Part shown: positions 7,534 to 14,946 of the stretch, piece by piece | Position numbering within the stretch: position 1 is the stretch's first letter | How the letters are laid out: the number at the start of each line of letters is the position of its first letter | DNA from: CAYRMV01 sp964425255 | GTDB lineage: Bacteria; Bacteroidota; Bacteroidia; Flavobacteriales_D; Crocinitomicaceae | NCBI GenBank assembly: GCA_964425255.1 | Contig: CAYRMV010000070.1 | Span: forward strand, 1-16,994 | DNA length: 16,994 nt | Direction of reading: 5' to 3' | Translations under genes and position numbers: made by a program | Notes under the pieces: model-generated | What the model was told of the DNA's origin: nothing | The model's input: only the letters and a program-made list of their open reading frames with translations | The model's database searches: none

Positions 7534-8541
7534 ATGATTGAACACAACATCGATTTACAGGCATTGAATACCTTTGGGATAGCTGCAGAAGCAAGTTTGT
7601 TTTCTCGTTTTTCTTCGGAAAATGAATTGATCGAACTATTGAAGCAACCCCGAGAAAAAGAATTGTTCATTTTGGGTGGTGGCAGCAATGTGTTGTTTAC
7701 CCAAAACATCGATGCGTGGGTGTTGAGAAACGAAATTCGCGGCATTCGCACCGTGGAAGAAACCGCTGAAGAAGTGGTTGTGGAAGCTGGCGCTGGCGAA
7801 GTGTGGCATGAATTTGTGCAACATTGTGTGCAGCAAAATTGGGGTGGAATCGAGAATCTTTCGTTAATCCCGGGAAGCGTGGGTGCTAGTCCGATGCAAA
7901 ACATTGGTGCGTATGGTGTCGAAATCAAAGATGTGTTCGAATACCTTGATGCCATCGAAATCAAATCGGGAACGACTAAACGTTTCTATAAAAGCGATTG
8001 TCAGTTTGGCTACCGCGAAAGTGTGTTTAAGCGCGCTTTGAAAAATCAATTTGTGATTACTCGAGTAGCTTATCGCTTGTCAAAAAATCCCATTGTGAAC
8101 ACCCAATACGGAGCGATTGAGGAAGAATTACGTCAACACGGCATTTCCAATCCAACGATTCAAGATGTTAGCAAAGCGGTGATTGCGATTCGAGAGAGCA
8201 AATTACCGAATCCAAAAGAAATTGGAAATGCGGGTAGTTTTTTCAAAAATCCGGTGGTAGAAAAAGCAGTTTATGAACGTATATTACTCACACATCCTAC
8301 CTGTCCATCTTACCCCGTGGATGAGCAACACGTCAAAGTACCTGCGGGTTGGTTGATTGAGCAAGCTGGATGGAAAGGTTTGCGCAGAAATACGCATGGT
8401 GTTCACACAAAACAAGCCTTGGTTTTGGTCAATTATGGCGGTGCAACTGGCAACGAAATTTTTCAGTTATCGAGTGATATCATTGAAAATCTGAAAGATA
8501 CCTTTCAGATTGAATTGGAACGAGAAGTGAATATTTATTGA
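7534..8541 (+). CDS. murB: UDP-N-acetylenolpyruvoylglucosamine reductase MurB
   Basis: MurB is a cytoplasmic FAD enzyme that reduces UDP-GlcNAc-enolpyruvate with NADPH to UDP-MurNAc in peptidoglycan synthesis. From the ATG at 7534 the protein has 335 residues, close to the E. coli enzyme. FAD-binding motifs are LGGGSNVLF at 47-55 and the GSVGASPMQNIGAYG stretch at 114-128. Tyr160-Arg161 in FGYRESVFK, Ser235 in GNAGSFFKNP (proton donor) and Glu331 in EREVNIY match the known catalytic set. The retained Tyr loop and the C-terminal domain point to the type I (E. coli-like) form. A longer frame exists back to a TTG at 7426, but its extra 36 residues are not MurB-like and include the promoter-like TATCTTTG, so the internal ATG is preferred. 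The gene stands alone, with no other mur or dcw cluster genes beside it. Confidence 0.96.
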   Translation: MIEHNIDLQALNTFGIAAEASLFSRFSSENELIELLKQPREKELFILGGGSNVLFTQNIDAWVLRNEIRGIRTVEETAEEVVVEAGAGEVWHEFVQHCVQQNWGGIENLSLIPGSVGASPMQNIGAYGVEIKDVFEYLDAIEIKSGTTKRFYKSDCQFGYRESVFKRALKNQFVITRVAYRLSKNPIVNTQYGAIEEELRQHGISNPTIQDVSKAVIAIRESKLPNPKEIGNAGSFFKNPVVEKAVYERILLTHPTCPSYPVDEQHVKVPAGWLIEQAGWKGLRRNTHGVHTKQALVLVNYGGATGNEIFQLSSDIIENLKDTFQIELEREVNIY

Positions 8542-8846
8542 TTTCGTTTGATACCAAATAGTAAAAATTCTCAAATGAGCATTTCCATATTTTCATCGAA
8601 CATTTAGAAATTGATGTTTTTCAAAAGCCAGTTTTGCGTTAATTTAATGTTAATTTCGACCTAAATTCATCTGTCAAATATTAGGATTAAACGAAGTGAT
8701 AAAAAACTTGGTCGAATAGTTTCAAAAAGCATAAGTTTCTCATTCTGAAAGTGTTTTTTCGTATCAATATTTTCATAATTTTACCAATGTGATAGTGAAA
8801 CACTTTTCACAAAAATGAACTCAATGTAAACTTTAAATTATTCCAC
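8542..8846. other. Non-coding A+T-rich gap between murB and the small ORF
   Basis: No gene is visible. Two inverted-repeat signals lie near the downstream end: AAAGTGTTT at 8748-8756 is repeated inverted as AAACACTTT at 8798-8806, and GTGAAA-cact-TTTCAC forms a palindrome at 8795-8810. TAATTTTA at 8777-8784 is a one-mismatch -7 element that could serve the small ORF, without a clear -33 box. No terminator for murB was recognised. Confidence 0.5.
8795..8810. promoter_or_regulatory. Palindrome GTGAAA-N4-TTTCAC upstream of the small ORF
   Basis: A perfect 6+6 inverted repeat with a 4-nt spacer lies 36 bp before the ATG of the small ORF, and part of it is also complementary to 8748-8756. It has the shape of a dimeric regulator site, but no regulator can be named; in A+T-rich DNA chance is possible. 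Confidence 0.3.
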
Positions 8847-9002
8847 ATGATGAAAGTATTGAACAGACTTCAACGTAGCTTTAGTAGAACGGTTCGCCTT
8901 TACAAAATCTACAAATGGAGAAAAATGAAAGAAAGACTTGCTTTCGAAGCATGGTACAACAATGAATATTCGCATTCCGGTGTAAATATCATTGCAGACT
9001 GA
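8847..9002 (+). CDS. Small basic protein of unknown function (51 residues)
   Basis: The frame starts with two ATG codons (8847 and 8850) and encodes 51 residues ending at TGA 9000-9002. The N-terminal ~30 residues are rich in Arg, Lys and aromatic residues (MMKVLNRLQRSFSRTVRLYK at its start, then IYKWRKMKERL), compatible with an amphipathic basic helix; the end, from about AFEAWYNNEYSHSG to NIIAD, is more acidic and polar. I do not recognise a family. In favour of a real gene: it fills the space between an A+T-rich intergenic region and a strong plus-strand terminator (9060-9091) that has no other plus-strand gene to serve. Its G+C content is higher than the DNA before it. Against: it is short, without a well-matched promoter. 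The terminator might instead end a small RNA. A longer minus-strand frame over the same bases (8838-9032) has no support. Confidence 0.5.
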   Translation: MMKVLNRLQRSFSRTVRLYKIYKWRKMKERLAFEAWYNNEYSHSGVNIIAD

Positions 9003-9059
9003 AATTGAAGTCAATCCAATACTACTACACACAAGATTAAATTACACGGTTATTCCAGG

Positions 9060-9091
9060 AAAGTCGAGGTTTGCGTCTCGACTTTTTTTAT
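9060..9091 (+). terminator. Rho-independent terminator downstream of the small ORF
   Basis: AAAGTCGAG pairs perfectly with CTCGACTTT (9 bp) around an 8-nt loop, followed on the plus strand by a T-tract (9083-9089 and beyond). It begins 57 bp after the small ORF stop. On the minus strand it lies just after the helicase stop codon, where the stem could also act, but the minus-strand T-run is only three bases. Confidence 0.85.
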
Positions 9092-10318
9092 TTACCAAAT
9101 TTCGGATGTCCCATCTTCTTTGTTGGCTTGATCGATTAATCGTTGCCAATTATTCGAACCATCTTCCGAATCACCGATAATATCAAAATATTCTCCTTTC
9201 GATAATTCATAATGTTCGATGTCTTCACCGGTGTATTTTTCAATTTCTTCCAACAATACGCGCTCTTCCTGACTACAAAACGCCAAGGCTTGTCCACGCT
9301 TTCGTCCTCTCCCCGTTCGACCAACACGGTGAACATAATTTTCAGGATTATCAGGTAAATCGTAATTGATCACATAATCCACATCGGGAATATCGATTCC
9401 TCTTGCAGCCACATCGGTGGTCACCAACACATGGTTTTCTCCTTTTCGAAAACGATCCAAAATCGTCAAACGCTCTTTTTGTTCTACTCCACCGTGTAAA
9501 AATTCGGTTTCAATTTGCACGCGTTTCATTGCTGCAACTACACGTTCAGCCCGAATTTTCGTACGGACAAAAACCACAAACTTACTTTCGGGATATTCTT
9601 TCAACACATTTTCTAGAAAGAAACGCTTGTCGTCCATTTCAATAAATGCCACCGCGTGATCGATGTTTTTTGCCACCGGATTTTTTGGCGAAATCTGAAT
9701 ACGAATCGCATCACGGACCAAAGAATAAGCTAGGGTTTTGATTTTTTTTGTAATCGTCGCTGAAAAGAAAAGAGTTTGTCTTTTTTTCGGAATATGGCGC
9801 ATCAAATCTTGAATATCTTTGATAAAACCCAAATCCAACATGTGGTCGGCTTCATCCAAGACCAAAATTTCCAAATCTTTGACCACCAAATGTCCTTGAG
9901 CAACTAAATCAAACATACGTCCCGGAGTGGAAACCAACACATCGACTCCTTTTTGTAAAGAAAATATTTGACTTTCCTGCTCCACACCACCATGAATACA
10001 CGCAGATTTTACAGGAAGACTTGCTCCGATGGTATGAAAAACCTCCGTAATTTGTATGGCTAACTCGCGTGTTGGAACCAAAACGAGTGCACGAACACCA
10101 CTTTTTCCTTTCGCTTGTTTGCGGCTATTCATCATCTCCAAAACGGGAATGACAAAAGCAGCTGTTTTCCCTGTGCCTGTTTGAGCAATCGCCAGCACAT
10201 CTTCCCCTTTTAAAATTGGATCGATTGCTTTAAACTGAATATCCGTTGGTTTTTTATAACCAAGTTGAATCAATTGTTTTTTAATTTCAGAAGAAATGCG
10301 GTAATCGTCAAATTTCAT
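9092..10318 (-). CDS. DEAD-box ATP-dependent RNA helicase (RhlE-like)
   Basis: This 408-residue cytoplasmic helicase has all superfamily 2 DEAD-box motifs in order: the Q motif with Phe3 and GYKKPTDIQ at about 20-28, motif I AQTGTGKT at 45-52, Ia PTRELA at about 82-87, Ib TPGR at about 131-134, II DEAD at 155-158, III SAT at 186-188, then in the second RecA domain TTDVAARGID and HRVGRTGRG. These proteins unwind short RNA duplexes in ribosome assembly or RNA decay, often at low temperature. The short C-terminal extension, ending in TSEIW, lacks the long basic tail of many RhlE proteins. The longest frame starts at a TTG at 10336, but that codon falls in a TATCTTTG promoter element, and the family start FDDY follows the ATG at 10318, so this start is chosen. 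The neighbours give no functional hint; the subfamily is less certain than the family. Confidence 0.93.
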   Translation of the reverse strand: MKFDDYRISSEIKKQLIQLGYKKPTDIQFKAIDPILKGEDVLAIAQTGTGKTAAFVIPVLEMMNSRKQAKGKSGVRALVLVPTRELAIQITEVFHTIGASLPVKSACIHGGVEQESQIFSLQKGVDVLVSTPGRMFDLVAQGHLVVKDLEILVLDEADHMLDLGFIKDIQDLMRHIPKKRQTLFFSATITKKIKTLAYSLVRDAIRIQISPKNPVAKNIDHAVAFIEMDDKRFFLENVLKEYPESKFVVFVRTKIRAERVVAAMKRVQIETEFLHGGVEQKERLTILDRFRKGENHVLVTTDVAARGIDIPDVDYVINYDLPDNPENYVHRVGRTGRGRKRGQALAFCSQEERVLLEEIEKYTGEDIEHYELSKGEYFDIIGDSEDGSNNWQRLIDQANKEDGTSEIW

Positions 10319-10333
10319 GGAGCGAATTTTAGG

Positions 10334-10341
10334 CAAAGATA
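10334..10341 (-). promoter_or_regulatory. -7 element (TATCTTTG) for the DEAD-box helicase
   Basis: On the minus strand TATCTTTG, a perfect TAnnTTTG, ends 15 nt before the ATG at 10318. The nearest TTG upstream is 26 bp away, slightly too far for the standard spacing. Confidence 0.45.
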
Positions 10342-10450
10342 CAACAATTTGTGGGGTAAAACGGAGGCAATTTCAACTCATTTGCTGGATTGAACGAATA
10401 AAATCACTTACATTTTTAACCGAAAATGATCTTCCAAATTGATTTCCGCT

Positions 10451-10458
10451 TATCTTTG
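10451..10458 (+). promoter_or_regulatory. -7 element (TATCTTTG) abutting the paiB-like start
   Basis: A perfect TAnnTTTG ends 6 nt before the ATG at 10465, which predicts an mRNA with almost no leader for the PaiB-ABC importer operon. No TTG is seen 17-23 bp upstream. Confidence 0.45.
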
Positions 10459-10464
10459 TTAGTG

Positions 10465-11091
10465 ATGTACACGCCAAACGAATTTCAAGTAAAAAACGAA
10501 AAATGGATTTTTGATTTTCTTTCTCAGCAAGAAATGGGGATTTTGGTGAGTCAAAGTTCACTTGAACCGCTTGCAACACATCTTCCTTTTACTTGGAAAA
10601 AAACAGATCACGCTGATTTGATTATCGAAGTTCATCTAGCCAAAGCGAATTCACACTTGGATTTCTTGAAAGAAGGAAAAAACGTCCTTTTTATTCTTGC
10701 TGGTCCCTTTGCTTATGTTTCCTCTTCTTTGTACGGTCATCACAATGTTCCAACGATGAATTATCAAGCCGTTCACTTGTATGGCACCATTGAAGTTCTA
10801 AATGAAAAAGATACGGAAATTCACTTAAAGGAATTGGTAGATCGACACGAAAAAGAGCGCGATAAGCCTTTGCGATACAGGGATTTTTCGCGTGAAATGA
10901 TTCACAATTACGTACAAGAATTACAAGGTCTTCGTTTGCACATTTACCGCGTAGAAGCCAGTAACAAACTGAGTCAGAATAGAAACGATGAAGATCACCA
11001 AGCCATTATCGCTGATTTATCCAAAAGTAAGCATTCGAATGCGCAACAAATCGCTCACGAAATGAAATCAAATCGTTCTACTTCTCACTAG
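10465..11091 (+). CDS. PaiB-like FMN-binding split-barrel protein
   Basis: From the ATG at 10465 the protein has 208 residues and starts MYTPNEF, the typical PaiB N-terminus (usually MYxPxxF). The longer frame from 10426 adds 13 residues and covers the TATCTTTG promoter element, so it is not used. The order LVSQSSLEPLATHLPF, then HLAKANSHLDFL, then LFILAGPFAYVSSSLYG, then MNYQAVHLYGTIEVL matches the PNPOx-like split barrel of the family, with HEKERDKPLRYRDF in the C-terminal half. PaiB in Bacillus was described as a negative regulator of sporulation and protease genes, but many relatives are likely flavin- or heme-binding proteins. The usual Trp-containing segment before NY is changed here to GHHNVPTMNY. 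Only 18 bp separate it from the ABC importer binding protein, so one transcript is likely and a link to iron-complex or heme handling is inferred. The family is fairly sure; the function is open. Confidence 0.82.
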   Translation: MYTPNEFQVKNEKWIFDFLSQQEMGILVSQSSLEPLATHLPFTWKKTDHADLIIEVHLAKANSHLDFLKEGKNVLFILAGPFAYVSSSLYGHHNVPTMNYQAVHLYGTIEVLNEKDTEIHLKELVDRHEKERDKPLRYRDFSREMIHNYVQELQGLRLHIYRVEASNKLSQNRNDEDHQAIIADLSKSKHSNAQQIAHEMKSNRSTSH

Positions 11092-11109
11092 AAACTAGAA
11101 ATTTATTCC

Positions 11110-12228
11110 ATGAAATTAATTTTCCTTTTTCCTTTTGTTCTCCTCTTGTTACTAAGTTGTGAGGAACCAAAATCAACTTCAGAACAAGTAAAAAATGACC
11201 CGAAATCGCTGGTCGAATTTGCCCAACATTTTACCTTGAAAAAAGTACAAGCGGGTTACGAACTATTTATTTTGAATCCAGATACCAGAAAGATAGAAAA
11301 AAAATACCTCATTCACGAAGCAAAGGTGGAATACAAACTCCAAGCAGACTATGAGTCAATCGTTTATCCGGTGGAGAAAATGATCACGCTTTCGAGTACA
11401 CATGTCGGTTCATTGGTGAAATTAAATGAAGAAAATCGAATTGTGGGAGTTTCAGGCATGCAATATGTTTACAGTCGGGAGTTACATCAAAAAAACAAAC
11501 TACAACCCATCGCCGAATTCACGGATATGAGCACGCTTAATCCAGAACGTGTGTTTAAAACGGGAGCAAAATTGATTATTTACAGTGGATTTGGGAACGC
11601 ACCTGCGCAAGAAAGCAAATTAAACCAACTGGGAATTCATGCTTTTCCGAATTATGATTGGCGTGAAACTCATCCACTGGGAAAAGCAGAATGGATCAAA
11701 GTAATGGGAGCTTTAACAGGAAAAATGGACGAAGCGAATGCCTACTTTGAAAAAGTAAAATCAAATTATATCCGTTTGCAGAACGATGCGAAAAAATGGA
11801 AATCCAAGCCAATGATTTTGAGTGGTATTTTGATCGGTGACATTTGGTATCTTCCGGCAAAAGAAAATTACTTGGCGCAATTAATACACGATGCGCATGC
11901 ACAAAATGTGGGCGATCAAACTCCAGGAAATGCAAGTGCAACCTTTAACTTAAGTCAAGTATTGGAAAAAAATAAAACGTTCGATTTTTGGATTAATCCT
12001 GGATTTACAAGTGAAAAAAAATTAATCAACCAAAATAGCCGTTATCAATTTCTGAGACCCTTCCAACAAAAACACGTTTATTGCTATTCACACCACATGA
12101 ATTTCTTTTGGGAATACAGCGCAATTCAACCCGACAAAGTATTGGCTGATTTTATTGAAATCTTTCACAATCCAAAGGTAACGAACGAAAATCTGTATTT
12201 TTACAAGCAAATTGAACATGCAGAATAA
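11110..12228 (+). CDS. Iron-complex/cobalamin ABC importer, lipoprotein substrate-binding protein
   Basis: This 372-residue protein has a signal peptide with lipobox LLSC (Cys17), so it is a lipid-anchored periplasmic binding protein. The TroA/BtuF-like fold (COG0614) begins at about residue 83 with SIVYPVEKMITLSSTHVGSL, a KLNEENRIVGVSG segment follows, and AEFTDMSTLNPERVFKTGAK marks the first lobe. The motif DWRETHPLGKAEWIKVMGAL at 183-202, then the long linking helix EANAYFEKVKSNY, is highly typical of Bacteroidota iron-siderophore or vitamin B12 binding proteins. The second lobe contains GNASATFNLSQVLEKNK and SHHMNFFWEYSAIQPDKVLADF. The substrate (ferric siderophore, heme or cobalamin) cannot be told from the sequence. 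The stop codon overlaps the permease start by 11 bp, so the two genes are translationally coupled. No TonB-dependent receptor gene lies in the window, though one would be expected for these substrates. Confidence 0.9.
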   Translation: MKLIFLFPFVLLLLLSCEEPKSTSEQVKNDPKSLVEFAQHFTLKKVQAGYELFILNPDTRKIEKKYLIHEAKVEYKLQADYESIVYPVEKMITLSSTHVGSLVKLNEENRIVGVSGMQYVYSRELHQKNKLQPIAEFTDMSTLNPERVFKTGAKLIIYSGFGNAPAQESKLNQLGIHAFPNYDWRETHPLGKAEWIKVMGALTGKMDEANAYFEKVKSNYIRLQNDAKKWKSKPMILSGILIGDIWYLPAKENYLAQLIHDAHAQNVGDQTPGNASATFNLSQVLEKNKTFDFWINPGFTSEKKLINQNSRYQFLRPFQQKHVYCYSHHMNFFWEYSAIQPDKVLADFIEIFHNPKVTNENLYFYKQIEHAE

Positions 12229-13198
12229 TGCACTTCGCTGGATTGGTTCCGTTTGTATCCTGCTTATTTTAGTTTTGGTTCATCTCCAAAGTGGAAAAAG
12301 TTTCGTTGGATCGTGGAATGCACTTTGGGATTTTGACCCAAATAACATGAACCATGTCCTTTTCCGAGAAGTACAATTTCCAAGAACAATCATCGCTTTA
12401 TTCGCTGGAATGGCTTTATCTCTTTCCGGTTTACTCATGCAGACCTTGTTCAACAATCCTTTGGCAGGTCCATCGGTTTTAGGTATTTCTAGTGGTTCAA
12501 GTTTGTTTGTTGCTCTAGCAATTTTGACTGGAATTCCTTTTTTTTCAGAAGATTTTTCACTAGTAAGTGCTGCCATTTTCGGTGCACTCGTTTTCAGTTT
12601 CATTATTTTACTCTTTGCATGGCGTATCCCAAACAGTGTCACCTTGCTTTTAGTTGGGATGATGTTGAGTAGTTTTACAAGTGCAATCATCCAACTTATA
12701 CAAACAATAACTCATGCAGATCGATTGAAAGCATTCACTTTGTGGGGATTTGGATCTTTGCAACAGATCAACTTTCAGCAACTTCCACTTTTGTTATGTA
12801 TTTGTGTCTTCAGTTTAGTCGCAAGTATCTTTTTGATCAAACCGCTAAATGCACTCATTCTAGGAGAACAACAAGCCAAAAATTTGGGTTTTTCGATTGG
12901 TCGAATACGCATTGCAATCATTTTGGTATCTTCGATTCTAACGGGAATTATTACAGCTTACTGCGGACCAATCACCTTCATCGGATTAGCTGTACCCAAC
13001 TTGGTTAAGATTTTATTTAAAACAAAACTCCATGCACCCTTATTTTTGGGAAGTATGATGATTGGTGCAATGTTACTTGTATTTTGTGACCTGCTTGTTT
13101 TGTGGCTAGAAGATTGGGTTCAAGTCCCGTTAAATAGTGTAACCGCATTATTTGGTGCTCCATTTGTAGTATGGATTTTAGTAAAACGTTTGACATGA
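12218..13198 (+). CDS. FecCD-family ABC importer permease
   Basis: This 326-residue inner-membrane protein belongs to the FecCD/BtuC permease family (PF01032), whose members form homodimers with about ten helices per subunit. The signature PRTIIALFAGMALSLSG then LLMQTLFNNPLAGPSVLGIS is present at about residues 60-95, followed by many hydrophobic segments; GPITFIGLAVPNLVK (about 250-264) is the conserved stretch that contacts the ATPase, and VQVPLNSVTALFGAPFVVWIL closes the protein. A TTG start at 12212 is possible, but ATG 12218 is chosen because it lies in the same frame 6 nt later and is the standard codon. It overlaps the binding-protein gene by 11 bp and shares an ATGA with the ATPase gene. 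Substrate preference is not visible; the family takes up iron siderophores, heme or cobalamin. Confidence 0.94.
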   Translation: MQNNALRWIGSVCILLILVLVHLQSGKSFVGSWNALWDFDPNNMNHVLFREVQFPRTIIALFAGMALSLSGLLMQTLFNNPLAGPSVLGISSGSSLFVALAILTGIPFFSEDFSLVSAAIFGALVFSFIILLFAWRIPNSVTLLLVGMMLSSFTSAIIQLIQTITHADRLKAFTLWGFGSLQQINFQQLPLLLCICVFSLVASIFLIKPLNALILGEQQAKNLGFSIGRIRIAIILVSSILTGIITAYCGPITFIGLAVPNLVKILFKTKLHAPLFLGSMMIGAMLLVFCDLLVLWLEDWVQVPLNSVTALFGAPFVVWILVKRLT

Positions 13199-13920
13199 TT
13201 CGCTGTAAAAACTTAGTAATTGGACACCAAAATGTGCTATTTACCATTCCAGAATTGACGCTTCATCCAGGGAAGTTGAGTGCATTAATCGGAAAAAACG
13301 GAGCAGGGAAATCCAGTTTCATGCAGACACTTTTGGGACATGTCTCACCCCTTTCAGGTACTTGTTTAATCGAAAATCAACCGATAAATGAAATTAAGCC
13401 CCGTCAGTTGGCTGAAAAAATAGCTTTTGTCTCTGCTCAATTTGCTGGAATTTCTTTGTTGAATGTTCGTGATTATATTTCCTTAGGAAGATTGCCTTAT
13501 ACCAACCGTTTAGGAAGTTTGGACGAAGAAGATAAACGAATCGTACAAGAAATCATTAGATTGCTTGAAATTGAACATTTAACACAAAAAGACACGGCTC
13601 AAATTAGTGATGGAGAACGACAAATTGTTTCCATTGGACGAGCATTAGCTCAACAAACATCCATCCTACTTTTGGATGAGCCAACCGCTTTTTTGGATTA
13701 CCCTAATCGAATTCTCTTACTAGAAAAATTAAAGGTTATTGCTAAAAAACAACAAATTAGTATTCTTTTTTCAACCCACGATTTGGAAATGAGTTTACGA
13801 TTTAGTGATGTCCATTTGGTAATTGACCCCAAACAAAAAATTCTAATTGAAAAACAAAGTACAACTTTATCAGACTTAATTCAATGCGCTTTTCCTGAAA
13901 TTTCGGATCCAAATTTGTAA
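13195..13920 (+). CDS. ABC importer ATP-binding subunit, iron-complex/cobalamin type
   Basis: This 241-residue cytoplasmic ATPase powers the adjoining permease. Walker A GKNGAGKSS is at 33-41, the Q-loop Gln at about 82 in VSAQF, the signature at 137-141 reads ISDGE instead of LSGGQ, Walker B ILLLDE is at 157-162 and the switch His is in STHD at about 195. SDGE signatures occur in FecE/FhuC-like ATPases, so this is not a sign of decay. The ATG at 13195 overlaps the permease stop as ATGA, a typical coupled start; a longer frame from ATG 13171 would add eight residues and overlap by 28 bp, and the family N-terminus (short strand, then NLVIGHQNVL) favours the shorter form. The OmpA-type gene begins 30 bp downstream with no terminator between. 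Confidence 0.94.
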   Translation: MIRCKNLVIGHQNVLFTIPELTLHPGKLSALIGKNGAGKSSFMQTLLGHVSPLSGTCLIENQPINEIKPRQLAEKIAFVSAQFAGISLLNVRDYISLGRLPYTNRLGSLDEEDKRIVQEIIRLLEIEHLTQKDTAQISDGERQIVSIGRALAQQTSILLLDEPTAFLDYPNRILLLEKLKVIAKKQQISILFSTHDLEMSLRFSDVHLVIDPKQKILIEKQSTTLSDLIQCAFPEISDPNL

Positions 13921-13950
13921 CTTTCTACTATTAAATACGAATACAAAAAC

Positions 13951-14814
13951 ATGCGTCTGATTATCACTTTGATATTATTTTTAAACACTTGCACATTGCT
14001 TCAAGCACAAATGAATCTTTCTGGTACGTGGCAAGGAATTATACTTCGTGATGGTCAAGCAGATAAAGATGCTGAAATTATTTACCTTTCGATTCAAATA
14101 AACAAGGGACAATTTTCTGGAAAAAGCCGTATGGAAGCATACAAAACAGATTACTACATCGTTCACAATTTGAAAGGAACAACGAAAACAAACGAAATTA
14201 CATTCGAACAATCTGTTGCAGTTAAAAAGAAAGCAAGTTCAAATGTAACTTGGTGTGATTTGAGTACAACCTTAACATACGAAGATTCAACCGGATATCT
14301 AAAGGGAAATTTCAGTAGTAAATCATGCCGAAGACAAACGGGAAAACTAATTTTATATCGAATATCTAGTGCTTTTTCAGAAAATGATCAGCCAATTGCC
14401 ATGCATGGATGGCGCGATATTTTTTTGGAAGATCTTCGCCAAGGTAGAAAAGCCCCCGAAATCCGCGATTTTGAACGTAAAAATTTTCAATTTCAACCTA
14501 TTTATTTTGACACAGATCAAGCCATCGTAAAGCCAGAATTTCATTTATTTTTACAAAGAATGATCCAAGTTGTAAACGGACACTCTGACTTACGAATTAA
14601 AATAACAGGACATACCGATTCTGATGGAAGTGATACTTACAACGAAGCTTTATCAAAACGCAGAGCTGAAGCATTAAAAGCATTTTTTGTTTCCAATGGT
14701 TTACCTGCAAATAAATTAGAAATAGATTTCAAAGGAGAAAAATCCCCCATTGATAACAATGAAACGAAAGAAGGAAAACAAAGAAACCGACGCGTTGACT
14801 TTGAATTTATTTAA
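13951..14814 (+). CDS. OmpA-family envelope protein with unrecognised N-terminal domain
   Basis: This 287-residue protein has a signal peptide (about residues 1-19, ending LLQA before QMNL). Residues about 21-138 form a beta-rich domain that begins NLSGTWQG and ends KLILYRIS, with three cysteines (102, 126 and the signal Cys14); I do not recognise it, though a small lipocalin-like barrel is possible. Residues 178-287 are an OmpA C-terminal peptidoglycan-binding domain: PIYFDTDQAIVKPEF, then ITGHTDSDGSDTYNEALSKR and the terminal KEGKQRNRRVDFEF. Asp223 and Arg238 are 15 apart, like the Asp271/Arg286 pair that binds diaminopimelate in Acinetobacter OmpA, so peptidoglycan binding is credible. It is probably periplasmic or at the inner face of the outer membrane. 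It lies 30 bp after the importer ATPase and might be cotranscribed; a weak TAACTTTC (13918-13925) could also start it. Confidence 0.88.
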   Translation: MRLIITLILFLNTCTLLQAQMNLSGTWQGIILRDGQADKDAEIIYLSIQINKGQFSGKSRMEAYKTDYYIVHNLKGTTKTNEITFEQSVAVKKKASSNVTWCDLSTTLTYEDSTGYLKGNFSSKSCRRQTGKLILYRISSAFSENDQPIAMHGWRDIFLEDLRQGRKAPEIRDFERKNFQFQPIYFDTDQAIVKPEFHLFLQRMIQVVNGHSDLRIKITGHTDSDGSDTYNEALSKRRAEALKAFFVSNGLPANKLEIDFKGEKSPIDNNETKEGKQRNRRVDFEFI

Positions 14815-14946
14815 ATGCAATTTCTACAATATTATAGAAAAAACAGACATGCATGATTTTGTGTTAAAAATCGATTTAATAAAATAAAAATCGTATTTTT
14901 ACCCTGTTTGCAAAAACAAAAAAAACTATTAAATACATCATCACTT

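Noticed and set aside
8838..9032. 64-codon minus-strand frame opposite the small ORF
   Set aside because: The only nearby terminator with a T-tract is on the plus strand, and the translation shows no recognisable feature; the plus-strand frame is the better choice.
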